From a virus: a stretch of DNA of 45,782 bases. Both the position numbers and the translations under genes were made by a program. The stretch spans positions 1 through 45,782 of IMG/VR virus record IMGVR_UViG_3300033153_005646. The stretch is one strand, 5' to 3'. This document shows positions 31,039 to 37,824 of the stretch, in pieces; position 1 is the stretch's first letter; every line of letters starts with the position of its first letter. The notes beneath the pieces were generated by a model. It was not told the DNA's origin. It did no database searches and was given only the letters and a program-made list of their open reading frames with translations.

Positions 31039-31059
31039 TTAATCAAAAGGAGAAAACAA

Positions 31060-31272
31060 ATGAAGTCCAAAGTTAGAAAAAAGACCATTCACATCGTAAG
31101 ACTTAATAGCTTTATAAAAAGAAACGGAAAGGTGGTTACGGCCTTAGCGCTAGGATTGAAAGAAACCAACGCAATCAATAATTGGATTTCAAGAAATCAC
31201 GTTCCCGATATGCACAAAGAAAGTATTTTAGGTTTAAAAAAACAAGAGTCAATTTTAGTAAAATTTAAATAA
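31060..31272 (+). CDS. Cro/YdaS-like small HTH repressor
   Basis: 70 residues, basic, with an HTH pattern in GKVVTALALGLKETNAINNWISRNHVPDMHKESILGL (about 23-59): helix 2 ALALGL, recognition helix around TNAINNWI, then the HVPD turn of Cro/YdaS-type regulators. It is the first gene after the divergent promoters, with AAAGGAG just upstream. It probably binds the 16-bp repeats and shuts its own promoter. No long N-terminal region or peptidase, so not a CI. Confidence 0.75.
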   Translation: MKSKVRKKTIHIVRLNSFIKRNGKVVTALALGLKETNAINNWISRNHVPDMHKESILGLKKQESILVKFK

Positions 31273-31280
31273 GGAATTTT

Positions 31281-32279
31281 ATGTCAGATTTAATCGAAGG
31301 TGTACAAAGAGAGCCGCTAGTAATTGTTGCTTATGGTGTTCCGGGTGTTGGTAAGTCAACATTTGCGGCCGGGTCTGAAAGCCCGATTTTCATTGGGCCA
31401 GAAAGGAACGGTTCTTTAAATGTGTCAAAGTTAAAAAGAACAATAAGCCACGATCAATTGTGCCAACAATTAAGAGATATATCGATTGGTAAGTATGATT
31501 CTAAAAATTTTAGGACTTGCGTTCTTGATTCTATTGATATGCACGAAAAAGATATTCACAAAGGGATCATGGATCGAGAAAAAGGTTCAACAATGGCCAC
31601 CGCAATGAAAGGTTTCGGGAAAGCTTATAATTTTGCCGGAAATCAATTGCTAGAGGTTAGAACGCTTTTGGACGAAGTGAGAAACAAAAAAGAAATGGGC
31701 CTAATTGTTCTTGGTCATTCAATTGTTACGAAATTTACCGACCCAATGCTTGCGACCGATTACGATGTTTATGAAATGTGCTTGCACAAGACAAAAAGAA
31801 TTGATTATAATTCTTTGTTCACAGATTGGGCCGATATGGTTTTGTTTTTAAATTGGAAAACATACAAAACCGAAGACGGAAACCACGCAGTTTCCATTGG
31901 TAAGAGGGAAATTTTAACCGAGTACAGACCGAGCCATTTAGCAAAGAATAGATTTAATTTGCCTTATTCGATTGAAATGTTGGACGATTCACAAGACTTA
32001 AAAATGGGTCGAAGACCGCAAACTTTTGGCATCTTACAAAACTATGTAAATGATTTTTACAATTCCGGCTCAATTGCAAATACATTTCAAAATGATTTTA
32101 ACATTATAGTCCATGAGTGCAAACAAGGAATAAGCGAGATAAGAGACGAATCAATCAAGCCATTAATCGAAAAATCAATTAATGATATATGCACAAATGC
32201 TACAACAAACCCACAAAACACTTTAAATAATTTAATAATAATACGCGATAGAATAAAAGAAATCGTCGCAAACCAATAA
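31281..32279 (+). CDS. Sak4-like RecA-fold ATPase (annealing/recombination)
   Basis: 332 residues. Walker A GVPGVGKST (19-27) follows a VIVAY strand; a Walker-B-like CVLDSIDM is near 85 and LIVLGHSIV near 140. SLNVSKLKR and TDPMLATDYDVYEM are typical of phage Sak4-type ATPases. Together with YqaJ exonuclease and SSB it makes a recombination/annealing unit. The C-terminal 70 residues are an added helical tail. Confidence 0.85.
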   Translation: MSDLIEGVQREPLVIVAYGVPGVGKSTFAAGSESPIFIGPERNGSLNVSKLKRTISHDQLCQQLRDISIGKYDSKNFRTCVLDSIDMHEKDIHKGIMDREKGSTMATAMKGFGKAYNFAGNQLLEVRTLLDEVRNKKEMGLIVLGHSIVTKFTDPMLATDYDVYEMCLHKTKRIDYNSLFTDWADMVLFLNWKTYKTEDGNHAVSIGKREILTEYRPSHLAKNRFNLPYSIEMLDDSQDLKMGRRPQTFGILQNYVNDFYNSGSIANTFQNDFNIIVHECKQGISEIRDESIKPLIEKSINDICTNATTNPQNTLNNLIIIRDRIKEIVANQ

Positions 32280-32288
32280 GGAGAAAAA

Positions 32289-32693
32289 ATGTTAAGTGAA
32301 CTAGCTATGAAAATCGACGTTGAGAAAACCTCTTTTGAAGATGCTAAAACTTTAATCGAAGAAAAGATTGAGGACGAACTTTGTCGCGTAAAAGATCGCA
32401 TAAAGACGGGCGGATTAAAAATCGAGGCGGGCCAGGTAGAAAGCGGATTAAAAAGCGCAAAAGACGAGGTTATTTCTAATTTAAAAAGCAAGTATGTTCA
32501 AAAAGAAATCAGAGACGCGCTTATCCCAATAGTTGAAAAGTTTGAACTAAAAAGTGTTGCTTGCGTTTTTTCTGACATTTCAAGCGTTGGCCTTGCCACC
32601 TATACGGATGACGAAATTGGCAAAATATCAAGAGTCGCATCAAGCGCATTATTAAAATCAACTCTAAATGAAGCTTTAGAGAGTATTCAATAA
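32289..32693 (+). CDS. Hypothetical protein in recombination operon
   Basis: 134 residues, charged, helical (SFEDAKTLIEEKIEDELCRVKDRIKTGGLKIEAGQVESGLKSAKDEVISNLKSKYVQKEI), no motif that I recognise. Located between the ATPase and SSB genes behind an AAGGAGAA site, so it likely serves in DNA replication or recombination. Confidence 0.7.
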   Translation: MLSELAMKIDVEKTSFEDAKTLIEEKIEDELCRVKDRIKTGGLKIEAGQVESGLKSAKDEVISNLKSKYVQKEIRDALIPIVEKFELKSVACVFSDISSVGLATYTDDEIGKISRVASSALLKSTLNEALESIQ

Positions 32694-32710
32694 ATAATAA
32701 GGAGAAAATT

Positions 32711-33424
32711 ATGATTGGAAAGTTTTTAGGAAAAATTAAAGATTACGGAGTAAGTGAGAGTACGGCCGGAAACCCTCAAGTTTTCATTTCGTTTGAATTC
32801 GAACATGACGGGGCCTCGAAAACGATGTCTTGGTATGGTAGTTTTGCGGGCGGAGCGAAAGACATTACTTTAAAAACGTTGATTTATTGCGGTTTAATGC
32901 CACAATTTTACAATCAATTAGTTAACTTGAAGAACGGTATTGCTGCAAACATGCTTGATCTTAACAAGGTTCTTGAGTTAGATATTCAAGAGGAGCCAAG
33001 CTACAAAGACCCAAGCAAAATTGTTTCAAAAATTAATTGGGTTAATGATCCAAACTCAGCACCTCAAATTAAAAAAATTGACGAGGCTAAAAATGCTCAG
33101 TTCTTTGGAACTATGGGATTCGACGGCGACCTAATTAGATTGGCCACCGAAATGGGAATCTCTTTAAATAATGGAGCAAACGCAACAATGGGGGCTAATC
33201 AAAATATGCAGAATACGAACCCTCATAACCAACAAATGCAAAATCAAAATCAACAAATGAATACGCAGCAAAATCAAGGGCAAAATCAACAACAAAATTT
33301 TGACCAACAAGCGAATAATCAGCAAATGAATACGCAGCAAAATCAACAAATGAATAATCAACAAATGAACAACCAACAAACTCAAGGTCAAAACACAAAT
33401 GGAACGTTTAAAGCCCCATTTTAA
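32711..33424 (+). CDS. DUF669-like single-stranded-DNA-binding protein with Q/N-rich tail
   Basis: 237 residues. The first about 155 residues fit a DUF669-like SSB: GKFLGKIKDYGVSESTAGNPQVFISFEFEHDG, SWYGSFAGGAKDITLKTLIYCGLM, and VSKINWVNDPNSAPQI. Residues about 160-230 are almost only Gln, Asn and Met in short NQQMN-type repeats, ending GTFKAPF. SSB tails usually end acidic with a PF tip; here APF is kept but the acidic part is missing. Tail length and Q/N content are prion-like. The last codons overlap the next gene. Confidence 0.8.
   Translation: MIGKFLGKIKDYGVSESTAGNPQVFISFEFEHDGASKTMSWYGSFAGGAKDITLKTLIYCGLMPQFYNQLVNLKNGIAANMLDLNKVLELDIQEEPSYKDPSKIVSKINWVNDPNSAPQIKKIDEAKNAQFFGTMGFDGDLIRLATEMGISLNNGANATMGANQNMQNTNPHNQQMQNQNQQMNTQQNQGQNQQQNFDQQANNQQMNTQQNQQMNNQQMNNQQTQGQNTNGTFKAPF
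33254..33346 (+). repeat. Imperfect tandem repeat encoding the Q/N-rich tail
   Basis: A 24-base stretch (CAAATGAATACGCAGCAAAA plus TCAA) occurs at 33254-33277 and again at 33323-33346. AATCAACAAATGAA-like units fill the surroundings from about 33223 to 33385. The array is in frame and can grow or shrink by slippage without breaking the gene. Confidence 0.75.
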
Positions 33425-34076
33425 AATTGTAATTGACTTAGAAACAAGCGGTTCTTGCCCCATTAAAAACGGGGTAATTTCCGCTTGTGTTTTAATCATA
33501 AATGAATTCGACGTCGTTGTAGACGAAATGGTTTGGTATATTTGCCCGCCGGATCATACTCGATACAATTGGAGCGAAGAGGCCCAAGGCATTCACGGAA
33601 TGACCTTCGAGCAAGTTTCCGGCTTTATTCCAAACGATCAATTCTGCTATGAGCTTTTATGTTTTTTAGGAAAATATAAACAATATGGGCCGCTAGAATT
33701 AATTTGCCATGCCTCGCCGAATGGTTGGTTTGATGGCAAAGAGTGGAAAATAGTCAAATGGTTCGATTACATGTTTTTGGAGTGGTGTTTTAGGAAAGCA
33801 AAGTTTTCGAATGGCTCGGAAATGGTTTGGACAATGTACAAGGTTTTGTGTCCATTAAAATTAATAAGCACCGTAAAAATGGGACGCGACGCCGGATACA
33901 AGGGAAACAAATTAAACCAATGGGCCGAAAGATTAAATTTAAATCTCGATCATCACGAAGTTAGGAGCGACACTTATGTTTGCTTTGAAACTTATAAATA
34001 TTTAAAGGCAAGAAATGGAACAATCAAAACAGATAATAAAACAGGAAAAAAAGTATCGGTCGGGACTCTTATTTAA
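33399..34076 (+). CDS. DnaQ-like 3'-5' exonuclease (DEDDh)
   Basis: 225 residues. Exo I motif IVIDLETSG (Asp13, Glu15), HASPNGWFDGKEW in the middle, and Exo III DHHEVRSDT near residue 186-194 with the His-x4-Asp spacing. It stands alone with no polymerase in the window. It may proofread for a host polymerase or trim recombination intermediates. The start overlaps the SSB gene by 26 bases with a weak ribosome site, so translation is probably coupled. Confidence 0.85.
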   Translation: MERLKPHFKIVIDLETSGSCPIKNGVISACVLIINEFDVVVDEMVWYICPPDHTRYNWSEEAQGIHGMTFEQVSGFIPNDQFCYELLCFLGKYKQYGPLELICHASPNGWFDGKEWKIVKWFDYMFLEWCFRKAKFSNGSEMVWTMYKVLCPLKLISTVKMGRDAGYKGNKLNQWAERLNLNLDHHEVRSDTYVCFETYKYLKARNGTIKTDNKTGKKVSVGTLI

Positions 34077-34088
34077 GAGAGCTTTTTA

Positions 34089-35747
34089 ATGGCCTTCGCT
34101 CTCAGGGATTACCAACAACATGGAAAGGGTTTAATTTCCAGTGAATTTGCCAAAGGCAACACTAGAGTAATGCTATGGGCGCAAACCGGCTCGGGAAAAG
34201 GTCTTTGGATGGCCGACTTTGTCAGAGAGGCGACCGAAAAAGGAATGAAAGTTTTATCCGTTATGAAGCGGAGAGAAATTATATTCCAAACAATCAAAAA
34301 TTATAAAAAATATTACGGAATAGAATCAAACCCGATAATGGGAAATCTTAAAGGTCATGGCGGGCACTTAAGCACGGTCGCAAGTATAGACACTTTAAGA
34401 AATAGAATAAAAAATGGAAAATATGACCATCTAAGGGACGTTGATTTAGTAATAATCGACGAATGCCACGACCTGACAAGTTCGTCTTATAAGCGTTTGA
34501 TTTGGTTTCTTGAAGGCTACAACTTAAACGAATACGACGAAAAAGAATTTGAAAAACAAAAGCAATATTTTAAAAAAATATATATAGGCCTAACCGCAAC
34601 GCCGTTTAGGGTTGGAAAACAGACGCATACTTTTTGGCAATCCGTAGTTAAACCGATTGAAGCGCACGAATTAAGGGATCGAGGCTACCTAGTCCCGGTC
34701 AAGGTTTACGCACCTAAAAAAATAGACACGACCGGGCTAAGAATTACGGGCCAGGACTTTAACCAAAAAGAATTATTCGAAAGGGTTTCGAAATTACAAG
34801 TAATTGGTGACGTCGTGGAAACATATAAAAAATACGGAATGAATAAAGCCGCTATTTGTTTTTGTGTTAACCAGGCCCATTCGAAAATCATGGCCCAGGC
34901 CTTCAGAAACGCCGGTATTTCGGCGATTCATTGCGATGCCGATCATTCGCAAGAGGAAAGAGACGAAGCTTTAAACGGCTCAAAAAGCGGGAAATATAAA
35001 ATAGTTGTAAATTGTAATATTTTCAGCACCGGAGTAGACGCCCCTTGGGTCGAGGTTGAAATCTCGGCCAGGCCAAGCGATTCGGAAAACTTGGTTTTAC
35101 AGCAATGGGGCCGAGTATTAAGACCTTACAAGGTTTGCGCAAACTGCGGAACAGAATACGGCGGAGACGATTCTTGTTATGTCTGTAAATCAACATTGAC
35201 AAGCTACGTTAAAAGCCATGCAATTATTTTAGACCATGCAAATAATACTAACCGTTGGGGCCTTCCTTACGATATAAGACAACCCGAACTAGAGCCAATT
35301 GACTCCGCAAGGAAAAATAGAATACTAGGGATAGGTGTTAAAACTTGCCCTAAATGTTTCGCCGTTGTTCACAATAATGAGAGAAATTGTATTTGCGGAT
35401 ATGATTTCGTTTTTGGTGCAGAACAAAAAGGCGAGGAACAAATTATTCATACGGGCGGAGAGTTGCACGAAATAGATGCTCAATTTTTAAAGGAACAGAA
35501 TTACCAAAAAATAAAACAAAAATATAACACTTATAAGAGGCTTGAAATGCTGAGGCATTGGGGGCCAAATGCTAAGTTTTTTAAATTATACGAAGACTTT
35601 GGGGAAATTCTTTTTAATTATTCGTCTGAGTTTGGAATTTCAAGACAGTTAAAAAAGAAGTTACAAGAAAATGAATTAAATAAAGGAATAAAGGGTTTTA
35701 TGGACGATGTGTCTAACTCTGAAATTAATACAAAAGTGATAACATGA
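34089..35747 (+). CDS. SF2 DEAD/DEAH-type helicase with C-terminal zinc ribbons
   Basis: 552 residues. Motif I AQTGSGKG (31-38), motif II IIDECHDL (DECH variant), motif III GLTATPFR, motif VI QQWGRVLRP. The C-terminal part has two Cys clusters, CANCGTEYGGDDSCYVC (about 349-365) and CPKCFAVVHNNERNCICG (about 419-436), as in RadD-like/ phage UvsW-like helicases. It remodels branched DNA. Stop overlaps the next ATG. Confidence 0.9.
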   Translation: MAFALRDYQQHGKGLISSEFAKGNTRVMLWAQTGSGKGLWMADFVREATEKGMKVLSVMKRREIIFQTIKNYKKYYGIESNPIMGNLKGHGGHLSTVASIDTLRNRIKNGKYDHLRDVDLVIIDECHDLTSSSYKRLIWFLEGYNLNEYDEKEFEKQKQYFKKIYIGLTATPFRVGKQTHTFWQSVVKPIEAHELRDRGYLVPVKVYAPKKIDTTGLRITGQDFNQKELFERVSKLQVIGDVVETYKKYGMNKAAICFCVNQAHSKIMAQAFRNAGISAIHCDADHSQEERDEALNGSKSGKYKIVVNCNIFSTGVDAPWVEVEISARPSDSENLVLQQWGRVLRPYKVCANCGTEYGGDDSCYVCKSTLTSYVKSHAIILDHANNTNRWGLPYDIRQPELEPIDSARKNRILGIGVKTCPKCFAVVHNNERNCICGYDFVFGAEQKGEEQIIHTGGELHEIDAQFLKEQNYQKIKQKYNTYKRLEMLRHWGPNAKFFKLYEDFGEILFNYSSEFGISRQLKKKLQENELNKGIKGFMDDVSNSEINTKVIT

Positions 35748-35854
35748 TTGAAAGTTTTATGATTTTAATGGACGAGGACGATTTCTTTTTTGTCTTAGTT
35801 TTTTTTGCGATTTTTATTTCAGTTTATTTTTTTAATTGGGTGGTGAGAAGATGA
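35744..35854 (+). CDS. 36-residue membrane micro-protein
   Basis: ATG 35744 overlaps the helicase stop (ATGA). The peptide starts acidic (ESFMILMDEDD), then has one membrane span (FFFVLVFFAIFISVYFF) and ends NWVVRR, so the C-terminus is expected in the cytosol. Its stop overlaps the next ATG (ATGA at 35851). Confidence 0.55.
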   Translation: MIESFMILMDEDDFFFVLVFFAIFISVYFFNWVVRR

Positions 35855-35922
35855 AATATTTAGTTATTTATATAATTATAATTTTAATAGTATCGATGTT
35901 TTTTAAGGGGGCAAAGTCATGA
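35851..35922 (+). CDS. 23-residue membrane micro-protein
   Basis: Starts ATG 35851, overlapping the previous stop. It is almost entirely a hydrophobic span (YLVIYIIIILIVSMFF) plus KGAKS. The last bases hold the AGGGGGC ribosome site of the methyltransferase and the stop overlaps its ATG (ATGA at 35919). It may be only a coupling frame, though a tiny membrane peptide is possible. Confidence 0.4.
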   Translation: MKYLVIYIIIILIVSMFFKGAKS

Positions 35923-36821
35923 AGTATTTTAGCACGTTTACAGGAATAGGCGGGTTCGAGCTTGCAATTCATGACACTTTAAAAGATGCAAAATGCGTCG
36001 GTTATTCTGAAATCGATAAATTTGCAATCGAAACCTATGAAAAGAATTTCCCAAGTCATAAGGGAAAGAATTTTGGCGATATTGAAAGGCTTGTTTTTGA
36101 TGTGGACAAGAAAGGAAATTTTACAGTAAACGAAGCAAGGGTTAAAAGTTTGCCAAATTTTGACTTGCTCGTTGGTGGCTCTAGTTGTCAAGACTTAAGC
36201 ATTGCGAAAGGCAATCGCCAAGGTCTGGCCGGAACAAAATCAAGGGTGTTTTTTGCTTATCTTGAAATTTTAAGAATTAAAAAACCTAAATATTTTATTC
36301 TTGAAAATGTCGCCAGTATGTCAAAAGAAAATAAAAATAAAATTACGGAGCTTATTGGTGTTGACCCGGAATTGATAAGCTCAGATAAGTTTACACCACA
36401 AAAAAGACGTCGCTTATATTGGTTTAATTGGGACTTGTCAGAACTGCCAAAAGAAGATGGCCCTCGCTGGCCTGGACTTGTCGCGTGGTCGTCTAGCAAT
36501 GATTATAATAAAGATGGCACTCATGACAAAAAAAGAGAGCGAGAGACAAGGGACGGGCGAGCTAACACATTAACAACCGGCCGAGGTTGTGGGTCTTATT
36601 CTAGTAAAAATTTTGTTGATGTTTTTAATGCGCCATTTGGAGAAAATGAAAAGAGAATTTTAAACCCAATAGAGTGCGAACAATTACAAGGCTTCCCGAT
36701 AAATTGGACTATTGGCGTCTCGGACACTCAACGCTATAAGCAATTAGGAAACGCCGTAAATGTTCCAACTATCAAGCATATATTTAAAAGATTTAACAAT
36801 CAAATAAAAATGGATTTATAA
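35919..36821 (+). CDS. C5-cytosine DNA methyltransferase
   Basis: 300 residues. SAM motif FTGIGGFE (7-14), catalytic motif IV GGSSCQDLS (Cys90; the usual Pro before Cys is Ser), motif VI LENV (128-131), motif VIII QKRRRLYW, and motif X QLGNAVNVP. The target-recognition region is short. It protects phage DNA from host restriction or changes regulation; no partner nuclease gene is adjacent apart from a VRR-NUC protein. The Pro-to-Ser change in motif IV occurs in some active enzymes. Confidence 0.9.
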   Translation: MKYFSTFTGIGGFELAIHDTLKDAKCVGYSEIDKFAIETYEKNFPSHKGKNFGDIERLVFDVDKKGNFTVNEARVKSLPNFDLLVGGSSCQDLSIAKGNRQGLAGTKSRVFFAYLEILRIKKPKYFILENVASMSKENKNKITELIGVDPELISSDKFTPQKRRRLYWFNWDLSELPKEDGPRWPGLVAWSSSNDYNKDGTHDKKRERETRDGRANTLTTGRGCGSYSSKNFVDVFNAPFGENEKRILNPIECEQLQGFPINWTIGVSDTQRYKQLGNAVNVPTIKHIFKRFNNQIKMDL

Positions 36822-36822
36822 A

Positions 36823-36918
36823 ATGGATACTTGGATTTTAGTTGCTATAACTTTTTGGTTAATAGTTATAGAGGGCAAACTTGGAAAAATATTAGAAGAA
36901 TTAAGGCGGAATAAATGA
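36823..36918 (+). CDS. 31-residue membrane micro-protein
   Basis: ATG 36823 is 1 base after the methyltransferase stop; its stop overlaps the VRR-NUC ATG (ATGA). One span, WILVAITFWLIVI, then a basic end (GKLGKILEELRRNK). Third micro-membrane frame in this operon. Confidence 0.5.
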   Translation: MDTWILVAITFWLIVIEGKLGKILEELRRNK

Positions 36919-37310
36919 ATAATTATCATAACCATCAAGAATTAATTAAAAGATTCAAACTCCTGGCCACAAGAGAGTTACCGCAAATGCGAATTTTTGA
37001 TCGAACCGTCGGGCTTTTTTATGCCAAAAGAATTAACGGCGGAATAATCGATTACACTCCGATTTCTATTAACAAAAAAGGAATGGCGGACGCTTACGCC
37101 CTTTATAATGCCGGCCAATATGGGTTAATTCATATTGAAATAGAATTCAAAACAGGAAAGGCCGTCCAAAATGAAGACCAAAAAATTTGGGAAAACTTCA
37201 TTAATAATATGAATGGTTTTTATTTATTAATCAGAGACGAAAAGCAAGGCATAAAAAACATAAAAGATTTTTTACTAGCAAAAGGGTATTCAAATGGGAA
37301 TTGGAGATAG
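36915..37310 (+). CDS. VRR-NUC nuclease domain protein
   Basis: 131 residues. GMADAYALYNAGQYGLIHIEIEFKTGKAVQNEDQKIWENFINNMNGFYLLIR contains the VRR-NUC pattern: Asp in GMAD, Glu-x-Lys (IEFKTG) and Gln in QNEDQ. A small stand-alone nuclease, possibly for replication or host-DNA breakdown. It overlaps the next gene by 17 bases. Confidence 0.85.
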   Translation: MNNYHNHQELIKRFKLLATRELPQMRIFDRTVGLFYAKRINGGIIDYTPISINKKGMADAYALYNAGQYGLIHIEIEFKTGKAVQNEDQKIWENFINNMNGFYLLIRDEKQGIKNIKDFLLAKGYSNGNWR

Positions 37311-37491
37311 AATTTTAGAATTTTTTAATTTTTGTTTTATCAATAATCTCGAACACGGAATTTGTTATTTTGAAAACGAATACCACGTTACGGTTTCGAG
37401 GGATGGAAAAATTTATTCGTATGGCCAGCAAAAAACTTTAACTGCGGCAATGGATGAATGCGGACAAGGTTTAGCGAAAGGGGGTTTTTAA
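37294..37491 (+). CDS. Small hypothetical protein
   Basis: 65 residues, start inside the VRR-NUC gene end. FVNNLEHGICYFE-like region (INNLEHGICYFENEYHVTVSRDGKIYSYGQQKTL) looks like a small beta/alpha fold. Unknown. Stop is immediately followed by the next ATG. Confidence 0.65.
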   Translation: MGIGDRILEFFNFCFINNLEHGICYFENEYHVTVSRDGKIYSYGQQKTLTAAMDECGQGLAKGGF

Positions 37492-37716
37492 ATGAAAGAA
37501 ATAAAAGAAAAATTTATAATGAATGGGACTTATGCCTATATAGGTGAATCAATTCTTGGAAAAGGAAATAGATATTTAGTCCAAAGAATATTAAAAATGA
37601 AAAATCCACAAACTAGAAAGTGGGAAAAAGCTGTTTTATATACCGATCGCAAAGCGGATAATTTTTATGTGAGAGAAATAGGCGAATTTAAAAGAAAATT
37701 TAAATTAATAGAATAA
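37492..37716 (+). CDS. Small hypothetical protein
   Basis: 74 residues, basic, beta-rich (FIMNGTYAYIGESILGKGNRYLVQRILKMK ... YTDRKADNFYVREIGEFKRKF). Probably a small SH3-like or OB-like fold; function unknown. Last gene before a hairpin-rich gap and the primase. Confidence 0.65.
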   Translation: MKEIKEKFIMNGTYAYIGESILGKGNRYLVQRILKMKNPQTRKWEKAVLYTDRKADNFYVREIGEFKRKFKLIE

Positions 37717-37721
37717 AAAGA

Positions 37722-37776
37722 CCTCTCCGGCAAAAGAGAGGCCTAAACCTCAAAACTTTTTGCAATTAAGCAAAAA
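37722..37776 (+). other. Two hairpins before the primase gene
   Basis: CCTCTC (37722-37727) pairs with GAGAGG (37736-37741). TTTTTGC (37757-37763) pairs perfectly with GCAAAAA (37770-37776). Neither has a proper T-run, so they may shape the primase mRNA or protect RNA ends rather than terminate. Confidence 0.4.
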
Positions 37777-37824
37777 ATGGAATAGTATTTTTTACCTCAA
37801 GATTTTTTAAAAGGCAAAATATAA

